Shown one piece after another: positions 16,956-25,098 of a stretch of 64,000 nucleotides of DNA. The notes below the pieces were generated by a model that was not told the DNA's origin, did not search any database, and worked only from the letters and a program-made list of their open reading frames with translations. The position numbers and the translations under genes are program-made. The stretch lies in NCBI RefSeq assembly GCF_023898865.1, contig NZ_JAGSOV010000035.1, positions 62,001 through 126,000 on the forward strand, written 5' to 3'. How positions within the stretch are numbered: position 1 is the stretch's first letter; each line of letters starts with the position of its first letter. Source of the stretch: Pseudonocardia humida. Its GTDB lineage: Bacteria; Actinomycetota; Actinomycetes; Mycobacteriales; Pseudonocardiaceae.

Positions 16956-19286
16956 TCAGAGCAGGCGGTCGAGGGTGACGGGCAGGTCGCGCACCCGCAC
17001 CCCGGTGGCGTGGTGCACGGCGTTGGCCACCGCCGCCGCCACACCGACGATGCTCACCTCGCCGATCCCGAGGATGCCCAGCGGGGCGGTGGGATCGGGC
17101 TCGTCGAGGTAGGAGACGTCGATGCGCGGCACGTCGGCGTGCACCGGGAGGTGGTACTCGCCCAGGCCCGGGTTCATGATCCGGCCGGTGCGCGGGTCGA
17201 GCAGCGTCTCCTCGCCCAGCGCCGCGCCGATGCCCATGACGACTCCGCCGCGCAGCTGGCTGGCCGCCGTCTTCGCGTTGACCACGCGCCCGACGTCGAA
17301 CACGCCGACCCAGCGCGTCACCCGCACCTCGCCGGTGTCCTCGTCGACCGCGACCTCGCAGAAGTGCGCGCCGATCGCGGCGCGCACCCACTTGCGGCGG
17401 TCGTTCAGGAAGCCGGCCATGAACCGGGCCTGCCCCACGGCCGAGCGGAACCGGTTGTCCGAGCCGGTGCGCGCCTCCAGGTGGTCGCGCCCGGCGCGGG
17501 CCAGGATGTCGGCGTAGGTCTCGCCCGCGTGCTCGGCCCCGGCCGGGACGTCGGCCCGGAACAGGCCACCGCCGGTGGCCCGCAGGTCGGCGGGGCGCAG
17601 CCCGTGCAGCGGCGAGCCGGGCGCCTTGCCTGCCAGGGCGAGCGCCTCGCGCTTGATCCGGTCGCAGGCCTGCAGCACCGCGGCGGCCAGGCTCGCGGTC
17701 TGCCCCGAGCCACCGGCCATCGGCGCGGGCGGCTGGTCGGAGTCGCCGTGCTCGACCGTCACCGCGTCCAGCGGCACGCCCAGCGCGTCCGCGGTGATCT
17801 GCGCCTGCGCGGTCGCCGCGCCCACCCCGATCTCGTGGAACGAGGAGCGCACCAGCACCGTACCGTCGGCCGAGAGCCGCACCGAGACGTCCGCGGGCAG
17901 CTGGATCGGCATGTGGAACGCCGTGGCCACGCCCCAGCCCAGCAGGCGGCGCCCGTCGCGCATCGACCGGGGCTTCGGATCGCGCGCGGCCCAGCCGAAC
18001 CGCTCCGCGCCGTCGGCGTAGACCCGGGCCAGGTTCTGCCGGGAGAACCGCTTGCCGTCGGTCGGGCTGCGCTCGGGCTCGTTGCGCGTGCGCAGCTCGA
18101 CCGGGTCGATGGCCAGCTCCACGGCCAGCTCGTCGACCGCGGACTCCAGCGCGAACGAGCCGACGGCCTCGCCGGGGGCCCGCATGAACGTGTTGGGCAG
18201 CATGTCCAGCTCGGTGGTGCGGTGCTGGATCAGGACGCTTCGGGCGGCGTAGAGGTGCTGGGACTGCGAGCCCACCGGCTCCGCGTTGCCGCCCGTGCGG
18301 CCGACGGCACTGACGCCGGTGTGCACCAGGGCCGTGAGCAGGCCGTCGTGCCCCGCGCCCAGCGCCACCCGCTGCACGGTCGGGGCGCGCCCGCCGACCG
18401 TGCGGAACACGGCCTCCCGGGTGAGCGCCATCCGCACCGGGCGCTTGGTGACCCGGGCCGCGAGCACGGCCAGCAAGGTGCCCGCCCAGACCGAGCCCTT
18501 GCCGCCGAACCCGCCGCCGACGTAGGTGGCCACGACCCGGATGCCGGCCGCGGGCACCTTGAACCGGATGGCCAGGTGCTTGCGCACCCAGTCGATGCTC
18601 TGGGTCGCGTCGTGCACCGTGAGCTCGTCGCCGTCCCAGAAGGCCGTGGTGGCGTGCGGCTCGATGGCGTTGTGGTTTTGCGGCGGGGTCGTGTACGTGG
18701 CGTCGACCGAGACGGGGGCCGTGGCCAGCGCGGCCTCGGCGTCGCCCTTCTTCGCCTCGCCCGCGCCCATCATGCCGCCCTTGGCCGGCTTCGTGTCGCC
18801 CTGCGCGGCGGCGAAGTCGGTGACCGCGGGCAGGGCCTCGTACTGCACGCGCACCAGCCGGGCGGCCGCGTGCGCCGCGTCCAGCGTCTCGGCGACGACC
18901 ACCGCGACCGGCTGGCCGTTCCAGTGGACCTCGTCGGTGTTGAGGTAGTTGACCCGCGTGCCGGCCGCCATCGTGCTGAGGTCGAGCAGGCTGACCTTCG
19001 GCGCCTCGGCCATCTTCGGCGCGTTCCGGTGGGTGATCACGGCCAGCACGCCGTCGACGGCCTCGGCGTCGGCGGAGTCGATGGTGGTGATCCGGCCCCG
19101 GGCGACGTCGGCGTGCACCAGGGCGGCGTGCGTGATGTCGGGGTAGGGGAACTCGGCCGAGTACCGGGCCTGTCCGGAGGTCTTGGCGGTGCCGTCGACC
19201 CGGTCGACCGGACGCCCGACCACCGGGCCGGAGTCCACCACCGGAGGTTCGACGGGTGGGCTGACCCGCTCGGGTGCCTGCGTCAC
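16956..19286 (-). CDS. molybdenum hydroxylase, molybdopterin-binding large subunit (PaoC/XdhA-like)
   Basis: The large subunit, 776 residues, of a xanthine dehydrogenase-family enzyme that oxidises aldehydes or N-heterocycles at a Mo centre. It has the aldehyde-oxidase a/b hammerhead (about 25-140) and the Mo-binding domains. Motifs are YVGGGFGGKG, NTFMRAPGEAVG, GGSGQTASLAA and, near the C-terminus, LGIGEVSIVG with the catalytic Glu. The GTG start overlaps the stop of the FAD subunit (GTGA) with GGAGGT upstream. Sequence style is closest to the PaoC periplasmic-type aldehyde oxidoreductases, but no signal peptide is present, so the complex is cytoplasmic here. Confidence 0.93.
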   Translation of the reverse strand: MTQAPERVSPPVEPPVVDSGPVVGRPVDRVDGTAKTSGQARYSAEFPYPDITHAALVHADVARGRITTIDSADAEAVDGVLAVITHRNAPKMAEAPKVSLLDLSTMAAGTRVNYLNTDEVHWNGQPVAVVVAETLDAAHAAARLVRVQYEALPAVTDFAAAQGDTKPAKGGMMGAGEAKKGDAEAALATAPVSVDATYTTPPQNHNAIEPHATTAFWDGDELTVHDATQSIDWVRKHLAIRFKVPAAGIRVVATYVGGGFGGKGSVWAGTLLAVLAARVTKRPVRMALTREAVFRTVGGRAPTVQRVALGAGHDGLLTALVHTGVSAVGRTGGNAEPVGSQSQHLYAARSVLIQHRTTELDMLPNTFMRAPGEAVGSFALESAVDELAVELAIDPVELRTRNEPERSPTDGKRFSRQNLARVYADGAERFGWAARDPKPRSMRDGRRLLGWGVATAFHMPIQLPADVSVRLSADGTVLVRSSFHEIGVGAATAQAQITADALGVPLDAVTVEHGDSDQPPAPMAGGSGQTASLAAAVLQACDRIKREALALAGKAPGSPLHGLRPADLRATGGGLFRADVPAGAEHAGETYADILARAGRDHLEARTGSDNRFRSAVGQARFMAGFLNDRRKWVRAAIGAHFCEVAVDEDTGEVRVTRWVGVFDVGRVVNAKTAASQLRGGVVMGIGAALGEETLLDPRTGRIMNPGLGEYHLPVHADVPRIDVSYLDEPDPTAPLGILGIGEVSIVGVAAAVANAVHHATGVRVRDLPVTLDRLL

Positions 19287-20278
19287 GCCGCACCTCCCTC
19301 GACGCGCAGCTGCCGCAGCGTCGCCACGATCGTGCGCCGGGCCAGCTCGATCTTGAACTCGTTGCCGGGCAGCCCGACCGCCCCGGCCAGCTCGGCCTCG
19401 GCCGCCTCGCGGAAGACCGCCTCGGTGGCCCGGGCCCCGGTGAGCACCCGTTCGGCCTCGTAGGCGCGCCACGGCTTCGCCGCCACGCCGCCCAGCGCGA
19501 TCCGGACCGCGGCCACGGCGCCGTCCTGCACGTCGATGGCCGCGGCCACCGACACCAGGGCGAACGCGAACGAGGCGCGGTCGCGGACCTTGCGGTAGCG
19601 GGACGTGGCCGCCGCGGTCGACGCGGGCACCTCGACGGCGGTGATCAGCTCGTCGGGCTCCAGCTCGGTCTCGCGGTGCGGGGTGTCGCCGGGCAGGCGG
19701 TGCAGCTCGACCAGCGGCACGCGCCGGGTGCCGCGCACGCTCTCCACCTCGACCACGGCGTCCAGCGCGGCCAGCGCGACCGCCATGTCCGAGGGGTGCG
19801 TGGCGATGCAGTGCTCGCTCGCGCCGAGCACCGCGCCGCCGCGGTGGAAGCCGCCGACGGCGTCGCAGCCGCTGCCGGGCTCGCGCTTGTTGCAGGCCGC
19901 CGAGGCGTCGACGAAGTACAGGCAGCGGGTGCGCTGCAGCAGGTTGCCGCCGACCGTGGCCATGTTGCGCAGCTGCCCCGACGCCCCGGACAGCAACGCC
20001 TGGGCCAGCACCGGGAAGCGGGCGCGCACGACCGGGTGCGCGGCCAGTCGGCTGTTGCGCACCAGCGCGCCGATCCGCAGCCCGCCGTCGGGCAGCTCGT
20101 CGACGCCGGTCAGCGGCACGCCGGAGATGTCGACGACGGTGGTGGGCCGCTCGACGTCCTGGCGCATGAGGTCGACCAGGTTGGTGCCGCCGCCGAGCAG
20201 CTTGGCCCCCGGCGCGTCGGAGATCGCGCGCACGGCCGTGGCCACGTCGGGCGCGCTGACGTACTCGAAGGGCCTCAC
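19283..20278 (-). CDS. molybdenum hydroxylase FAD-binding subunit (PaoB-like)
   Basis: The medium subunit, 331 residues, which carries FAD between the iron-sulfur and Mo subunits. The FAD-binding motifs are AKLLGGGTNLVDLM and MATVGGNLLQRTRC, and a CO-dehydrogenase flavoprotein C-terminal domain follows (about 220-325). A Cys-rich insert with RTRCLYF, ACNKREPGSGC and SEHCIATHPSDM resembles the extra 4Fe-4S site of PaoB-type subunits. The GTG start overlaps the stop of the 2Fe-2S gene, giving tight coupling of all three genes. Confidence 0.92.
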   Translation of the reverse strand: MRPFEYVSAPDVATAVRAISDAPGAKLLGGGTNLVDLMRQDVERPTTVVDISGVPLTGVDELPDGGLRIGALVRNSRLAAHPVVRARFPVLAQALLSGASGQLRNMATVGGNLLQRTRCLYFVDASAACNKREPGSGCDAVGGFHRGGAVLGASEHCIATHPSDMAVALAALDAVVEVESVRGTRRVPLVELHRLPGDTPHRETELEPDELITAVEVPASTAAATSRYRKVRDRASFAFALVSVAAAIDVQDGAVAAVRIALGGVAAKPWRAYEAERVLTGARATEAVFREAAEAELAGAVGLPGNEFKIELARRTIVATLRQLRVEGGAA

Positions 20279-20784
20279 GACGAGACCCCCGGCCGGGCTC
20301 CGGCGACCTCGCGGATGGCGTCGGTGATGCCGTTGTAGGCGCCGCAGCGGCAGAGGTTGCCGCTCATCCGCTCGCGGACCTCGGCCGAGCTCAGCGTTAC
20401 CCGGGGCTCGGCGAGGTGCTCGGTGACCGCGCTGGGCATGCCCGCGTCGGCCTCGGCCAGCATGCCCAGCGCCGAGCAGATCTGCCCGGGGGTGCAGTAG
20501 CCGCACTGGAGGCCGTCGGTCCTGACGAACGCGCGCTGCAGCGGGTGGGCCACGCCCTCGATGGTGGTGATCTCGCGGCCGCCGTACTGCACGGCCAGGG
20601 CCAGGCAGGCGGCGATCCGGTCGCCGTCGACCAGCACCGTGCACGCCCCGCAGGCGCCCTGGTTGCAGCCCTTCTTGGTGCCGGTCAGCCCGAGCTGCTC
20701 GCGCAGCGCGTCGAGCAGGCTGACCCGCGGATCGAGCTCGACCCGGTGGGCCGTCCCGTTCACTCGTAGTTCCACCTCGATCAC
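20275..20784 (-). CDS. molybdenum hydroxylase 2Fe-2S subunit (PaoA-like)
   Basis: The small subunit, 169 residues, with two 2Fe-2S clusters: a plant-ferredoxin-type cluster (KKGCNQGACGACTVLVDG) and a second in the helical domain (GLQCGYCTPGQI and MSGNLCRCGAYNGI). It passes electrons from the Mo centre to the FAD subunit. The GTG start has AGGAGCC upstream, and codons further upstream would run into the operator region. It has no Tat signal, unlike E. coli PaoA. It is the first gene of a three-gene operon divergent from a TetR gene. Confidence 0.93.
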   Translation of the reverse strand: MIEVELRVNGTAHRVELDPRVSLLDALREQLGLTGTKKGCNQGACGACTVLVDGDRIAACLALAVQYGGREITTIEGVAHPLQRAFVRTDGLQCGYCTPGQICSALGMLAEADAGMPSAVTEHLAEPRVTLSSAEVRERMSGNLCRCGAYNGITDAIREVAGARPGVSS

Positions 20785-20820
20785 GGTGGCTCCTGTTCTC
20801 GCGTCGTTCGGGACACCCAC

Positions 20821-20845
20821 GTTAGGGCAACACCGTTCACCTAAC
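20821..20845. promoter_or_regulatory. TetR operator candidate for the molybdenum hydroxylase operon
   Basis: GTTAGG (20821-20826) and CCTAAC (20840-20845) form a perfect dyad with a 13-base spacer in the divergent region. The size suits a TetR dimer. The site would block the hydroxylase promoter, and TAGGGT at 20891-20896 probably drives the regulator. Confidence 0.55.
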
Positions 20846-20902
20846 AAGAGAACGACGTCGACTTATCTCGATTGCTCCGCCCGGACCAGCTAGGGTCGTG
20901 CC

Positions 20903-21580
20903 GTGAGCACGGAAGGGGCCGGCTTCCTGCGGGCCCGGCGGCCGGAGCAGAAGCGCCTGCGCGAGGCGTCCATCCTGGACGCCGCGCGCGAGTTGGCCCT
21001 GCGCGACGGCGTCGGCTCGGTCAGCCTGGCCGCGATCGCCGCCGACGTCGGCATGCACAAGTCGGCGCTGCTCAAGTACTTCGGCACCCGCGAGGAGATC
21101 TTCCTGCGGCTGGCCGAGACCGAGTGGAACGAGTGGGCCGTCGCCACCGTCGCCGAGCTGGACGCCGCCCCGTCGGACGAGGACCGCGTGGTCGACGTCC
21201 TGACCCGCTCCCTGGCCGACCGGCCGCTGTTCTGCCAGCTGCTCATCCACGCCTCGCTGACCCTGGAGCGCAACGTCTCCCTCGACGCCGTGCGCCGGTC
21301 CAAGGTCGCGGCCACCGGCGCGGCGGGCGCGGTCTCCGACGCGCTGCACCGGGCGCTGCCCGGTCTCAGCCGCGACAACTGCTTCGAGCTGCTGGGGGCC
21401 ACCGGCCTGGTCTCGGCCGGGCTGTGGCAGATGGCCCACCCGCCGCCGGTGGTGGTGGCGCTCTACGCGGAGCCGGGCCTGTCGATCAGCTTGGGCGAGC
21501 ACTCCTCGGCGGGCTTCGCCGCGTCGGTGGCCCGCTTCATCCGCGTCTACCTGACCGGCCTGCGCCGCACCGGCGACTGA
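20903..21580 (+). CDS. TetR/AcrR-family transcriptional regulator
   Basis: A protein of 225 residues. The HTH is ASILDAARELALRDGVGSVSLAAIAADVGMHKSALLKYFGTREEIF (about 22-67), a typical TetR N-terminus, followed by a helical ligand domain. It is divergent from the molybdenum hydroxylase operon across a 118-base region with a dyad, so it is probably that operon's repressor. The GTG start comes six bases after TAGGGT (20891-20896), which indicates a leaderless mRNA. The 150 bases after it precede the luciferase-like gene and contain no further gene. Confidence 0.9.
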   Translation: MSTEGAGFLRARRPEQKRLREASILDAARELALRDGVGSVSLAAIAADVGMHKSALLKYFGTREEIFLRLAETEWNEWAVATVAELDAAPSDEDRVVDVLTRSLADRPLFCQLLIHASLTLERNVSLDAVRRSKVAATGAAGAVSDALHRALPGLSRDNCFELLGATGLVSAGLWQMAHPPPVVVALYAEPGLSISLGEHSSAGFAASVARFIRVYLTGLRRTGD

Positions 21581-21701
21581 CGCGGCGGGTCCACGGGGCA
21601 CGCCCCCACCGTGCCCGAACCGGGGGGCGCCCGCCTGTCGTGTCGCCGCCGTCCTCGGCCGCGGCCGGGCATAAACGACGACCGGGCGGCGTTCGACGAA
21701 G

Positions 21702-21719
21702 TAATTGCAGATGCAACTA
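21702..21719. promoter_or_regulatory. MarR-like operator upstream of the LLM monooxygenase
   Basis: An 18-base near-palindrome with the exact core TTGCA-GA-TGCAA (21705-21716), located 13-30 bases before the ATG. It matches the AGTTGCA-type sites that I associate with MarR regulators near this type of flavin gene pair. No marR gene lies in the window next to it. Confidence 0.55.
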
Positions 21720-21731
21720 CCGGAGGCTGAG

Positions 21732-22826
21732 ATGCAGATCGGCGTCTTCACCGTCGGGGACGTCACCCCCGACCCGACCGACGGCCGCACCCCCACCGAG
21801 GCGGAGCGGATCCAGGCGATGGTGGCGATCGCGCTCAAGGCCGAGGAGATCGGGCTCGACGTCTTCGCCACCGGCGAGCACCACAACCCGCCGTTCGTGC
21901 CGTCGTCCCCGACGACCCTGCTCGGCTACGTCGCGGCCCGCACCGAGCGGCTGCTGCTGTCCACCGCGACCACGCTGATCACCACCAACGACCCGGTGAA
22001 GATCGCCGAGGACTACGCGATGCTGCAGCACCTGTCCGGTGGGCGGGTCGACCTGATGCTGGGCCGCGGCAACACCGGCCCGGTCTACCCGTGGTTCGGC
22101 CAGGACATCCGCGACGGCCTCGCGCTGGCCGTCGAGAACTACGCGCTGCTGCGCAGGCTGTGGCGCGAGGACGTGGTCGACTGGGAGGGCCGGTTCCGCA
22201 CGCCGCTGCAGGGCTTCACCGCCACCCCGCGCCCGCTCGACGGCGTCCCGCCGTTCGTCTGGCACGCCTCGATCCGCAGCCCCGAGATCGCCGAGCAGGC
22301 CGCCTACTACGGCGACGGCTTCTTCCACAACAACATCTTCTGGGATGCCGGGCACGTGCGGCGCATGGTGCAGCTCTACCGGCGCCGCTTCGAGCACTAC
22401 GGCCACGGCCCCGCCGACACCGCGATCGTCGGGCTGGGCGGGCAGTTCTTCATGCGGAGGAACTCCCAGGACGCGGTGCGCGAGTTCCGCCCCTACTTCG
22501 ACAACGCCCCCGTCTACGGCCACGGCCCGTCGCTGGAGGACTTCAGCACCCTGACCGCGCTGACCGTGGGCAGCCCCCAGCAGGTGATCGACAAGACCCT
22601 GTCGTTCCGCGAGGTGGCCGGCGACTACCAGCGCCAGCTGTTCCTCGTCGACCACGCCGGCCTGCCGCTGAAGACCGTGCTGGAGCAGCTGGACCTGTTC
22701 GGCGAGGAGGTGCTGCCGGAACTGCGCCGGGAGTACGCCGCGAGCAAGCCTGCCCACGTACCGGACGCCCCCACCCACGAGAGCCTGAAGGCCGCCGCGG
22801 TCGCCCGCGAGGAGGTGCCGGCATGA
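21732..22826 (+). CDS. LLM-class flavin-dependent monooxygenase (CE1758-like)
   Basis: A luciferase-like TIM-barrel enzyme of 364 residues using FMNH2 and O2. The N-terminal IGVFTVGDVTPDPTDGRTP and the segments VFATGEHHNPPFV, GRVDLMLGRGNTGPVYPW and YGDGFFHNNIFW match the CE1758 subgroup, whose substrates are not known. ATG 21732 is chosen for CGGAGG five bases upstream; an in-frame ATG at 21711 lies inside the operator. It overlaps the downstream FMN reductase by ATGA, a classical two-component monooxygenase pair. Confidence 0.9.
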   Translation: MQIGVFTVGDVTPDPTDGRTPTEAERIQAMVAIALKAEEIGLDVFATGEHHNPPFVPSSPTTLLGYVAARTERLLLSTATTLITTNDPVKIAEDYAMLQHLSGGRVDLMLGRGNTGPVYPWFGQDIRDGLALAVENYALLRRLWREDVVDWEGRFRTPLQGFTATPRPLDGVPPFVWHASIRSPEIAEQAAYYGDGFFHNNIFWDAGHVRRMVQLYRRRFEHYGHGPADTAIVGLGGQFFMRRNSQDAVREFRPYFDNAPVYGHGPSLEDFSTLTALTVGSPQQVIDKTLSFREVAGDYQRQLFLVDHAGLPLKTVLEQLDLFGEEVLPELRREYAASKPAHVPDAPTHESLKAAAVAREEVPA

Positions 22827-23443
22827 CCACCCGGAAGCTGGCGGTGATCAGCGCCGGGGTGCGGGTCCCCTCGTCCACGCGGCTGCTGGCCGACCGCCTC
22901 ACCGAGGCCACCGTCGCCGCCCTGCGCGAGCGCGGGGTCGACGCCGACGTCGAGGTCGTCGAGCTGCGCGAGCACGCCCACGAGGTCCTCGACGCGGTCC
23001 TCACCGGCTTCCCGGCGCCCGGGCTGCGCGCCGCCGTCGAGGCCGTGACCGGCGCCGACGGCGTCATCGCCGTCACGCCGATCTTCTCCGGGTCCTACAA
23101 CGGGCTGTTCAAGACGTTCTTCGACGGCCTGGACGACGGGGTGCTGGCCGGCAAGCCGACGCTGATCGGCGCGACCGGGGGCACCGGGCGCCACTCGCTG
23201 GCCCTGGAGCACGCCGTCCGGCCGCTGTTCACCTACCTGCGCTCGATCGTGGTCCCGACCGCGGTCTACGCGGCGCCGGAGGACTGGGCCGGGGGCGCCG
23301 ACGGCGTGGCCCCGCTCGACCAGCGGATCGCCCGGGCGGCGGGGGAGCTGGCCGAGCTCGTCGCGGCGCGGCCCGCGCCGGAGGTCGTCGACCCCTTCGC
23401 CGACCCGGTCGTGTCGTTCGCGGAGCTGCTCGGGGGGCGGTGA
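22823..23443 (+). CDS. NADPH-dependent FMN reductase (CE1759-like)
   Basis: A flavodoxin-fold reductase of 206 residues. It has the FMN-phosphate loop near SAGVRVPSSTRLLAD and the conserved VTPIFSGSYNGLFKTFFD segment. It would supply reduced FMN to the monooxygenase encoded just upstream, with which it shares an ATGA overlap. Ribosome binding is helped by GGAGGTG about six bases before the ATG. The pair is found together in many actinobacteria and forms one transcript with the operator at about 21.7 kb. Confidence 0.9.
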   Translation: MTTRKLAVISAGVRVPSSTRLLADRLTEATVAALRERGVDADVEVVELREHAHEVLDAVLTGFPAPGLRAAVEAVTGADGVIAVTPIFSGSYNGLFKTFFDGLDDGVLAGKPTLIGATGGTGRHSLALEHAVRPLFTYLRSIVVPTAVYAAPEDWAGGADGVAPLDQRIARAAGELAELVAARPAPEVVDPFADPVVSFAELLGGR

Positions 23444-23472
23444 GGCTCCGGTTCGGGGTCTCCATCGGGGCA

Positions 23473-23540
23473 CCTCGCAGCTCGCGGGTGGTCTGCACAG
23501 CGCGTCGGCGGGCTGTGCGGACACCGCCAGCGCTGCGAGG
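23473..23540. repeat. intergenic nested inverted repeat (CCTCGCAG / CTGCGAGG)
   Basis: Outer arms CCTCGCAG (23473-23480) and CTGCGAGG (23533-23540) enclose a second stem with GCACAGC and GCTGTGC. It fills most of the 210-base gap before ndk, which otherwise shows only the ndk -10 element. The same octamers appear in the gap at 41978-42045. Confidence 0.6.
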
Positions 23541-23653
23541 ACGCACTCCCCTTGCGAGGACCGGCCCTCGCCCGGCCCGCGCGGGCCGACGCGTCGTCGT
23601 CGGTGACGGGGGCTCCGGGGGTGGGTGCGGAGAGCGCCGATACGCTGCCCTGC

Positions 23654-24064
23654 GTGAGTGAGCGCACTTTGGTCCTGGTCAAGCCCGACGGCGTGCAGCG
23701 CAAGCTGGTCGGCGAGGTCCTGTCCCGCATCGAGCGGAAGGGGCTCAGCCTGGTCGCGGCGGAGCTGCGGACCATCGACGACGAGCTGGCCGCCCAGCAC
23801 TACGCCGAGCACGACGGCAAGCCGTTCTTCAACGACCTGCTGGAGTTCATCACCTCCGGGCCGCTGCTGGCCGCGGTGGTCGAGGGCCCGCGGGCGATCG
23901 CCGCGTTCCGGCAGCTGGCCGGGGGCACCGACCCGGTGGAGAAGGCCACCCCGGGCACGATCCGGGGCGACTTCGGCCTGGAGACCCAGTTCAACCTGGT
24001 GCACGGCTCGGACTCGGCGGAGAGCGCGGCGCGCGAGATCAAGCTCTGGTTCCCCGCCCTCTGA
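23654..24064 (+). CDS. ndk: nucleoside diphosphate kinase
   Basis: The 136-residue enzyme that transfers the terminal phosphate between NTPs and NDPs through a phosphohistidine. It opens with [18 protein letters not shown], and the catalytic histidine is in [14 protein letters not shown]. Length is standard. GTG 23654 is supported by TACGCT (23641-23646) seven bases upstream and by alignment with the family start; no Shine-Dalgarno is seen. In mycobacteria ndk follows DUF4233 directly, so here it has gained its own promoter. A hairpin terminator follows. Confidence 0.97.
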   Translation: MSERTLVLVKPDGVQRKLVGEVLSRIERKGLSLVAAELRTIDDELAAQHYAEHDGKPFFNDLLEFITSGPLLAAVVEGPRAIAAFRQLAGGTDPVEKATPGTIRGDFGLETQFNLVHGSDSAESAAREIKLWFPAL

Positions 24065-24071
24065 CGCCCTC

Positions 24072-24094
24072 GCGGGGCGGCGTCGCCGCCCCGC
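24072..24094 (+). terminator. hairpin terminator after ndk
   Basis: GCGGGGCGG (24072-24080) pairs with CCGCCCCGC (24086-24094) around a CGTCG loop, beginning 8 bases after the ndk stop. There is no T-run. Confidence 0.7.
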
Positions 24095-24162
24095 GCCGCA
24101 GGCTCCGCCGCCCCCGGGCCGATCGAGCGGGTCTGTCGGGGGTCCGACGTACGGTCTGACCC

Positions 24163-25098
24163 ATGGCGGACGGACTCGTGCAGGCCCGCGGGCTGACCAA
24201 GCGCTTCGGTCGCGTCGAGGCCGTGCGCGGGATCGACCTCGACGTCGGGCGCGGCGAGGTGTTCGGCTTCCTGGGGCCCAACGGCGCCGGCAAGTCCTCG
24301 GCCATGCGGATGATCGCCTGCGTGTCCCCGCGCAGCGCGGGCGACCTGCAGGTCCTGGGCATGGACCCCGACCGCGACGGGCCGGCCATCCGGTCCCGCA
24401 TCGGGGTCGTCCCGCAGCTGGACAACCTCGACCTCGAGCTCAGCGTCCGGCAGAACCTGCACCTCTACGGGCGCTACTTCGGGCTGTCGCGGTCCGCGGT
24501 CCGGGCCAAGGCCGTCGAGCTGCTGGAGTTCGCCCGGCTCACCGAGCGCGCCGAGGACGAGGTCGAGCCGCTGTCCGGCGGCATGAAGCGGCGGCTGACG
24601 ATCGCCCGCGCCCTGGTCAACGACCCCGAGCTGCTGCTGCTCGACGAGCCCACCACCGGCCTCGACCCGCAGGCCCGGCACCTGGTGTGGGAGCGGCTCT
24701 ACCGGCTCAAGCGCGAGGGCGTCACGCAGATCATCACCACCCACTACATGGACGAGGCCGAGCAGCTGTGCGACCGGCTCGTTGTGATGGACGGCGGCGT
24801 CATCGTGGCCGAGGGGGCACCGCACGAGCTGATCGGGCGCTACTCCACCCGGGAGGTCCTCGAACTGCGCTTCGAGCCCGAGCACCGGCCCTCCGGCGAC
24901 GTCCTCTCCGGCGTGCTGGCCGGGCGGGTGGAGCGGGTCGAGGAGCTGCCCGACCGGCTGCTCGTCTACACCGCCGACGGCGAGGCCGCGCAGGCCGCCG
25001 TCACCGCGGCCGGGCACCGGCCGCTCGCCGCGCTGGTGCGCCGGTCCTCGCTGGAGGACGTCTTCCTCCGGCTCACCGGCCGCACCCTGGTCGACTGA
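24163..25098 (+). CDS. ABC-2 exporter ATP-binding protein (DrrA/NodI-like)
   Basis: The 311-residue ATPase of a drug or polyketide-type exporter. Walker A is GPNGAGKSS, the signature LSGGMKRRL, Walker B LLLLDEPTTGLD and the switch His in IITTHYMDEAEQ. The C-terminal 70 residues form the extension typical of DrrA-like ATPases. Leaderless start: TACGGT (24150-24155), then seven bases, then ATG. It is followed by two permease genes with TGATG and ATGA overlaps, so the three genes form one operon. The substrate is unknown. Confidence 0.95.
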   Translation: MADGLVQARGLTKRFGRVEAVRGIDLDVGRGEVFGFLGPNGAGKSSAMRMIACVSPRSAGDLQVLGMDPDRDGPAIRSRIGVVPQLDNLDLELSVRQNLHLYGRYFGLSRSAVRAKAVELLEFARLTERAEDEVEPLSGGMKRRLTIARALVNDPELLLLDEPTTGLDPQARHLVWERLYRLKREGVTQIITTHYMDEAEQLCDRLVVMDGGVIVAEGAPHELIGRYSTREVLELRFEPEHRPSGDVLSGVLAGRVERVEELPDRLLVYTADGEAAQAAVTAAGHRPLAALVRRSSLEDVFLRLTGRTLVD

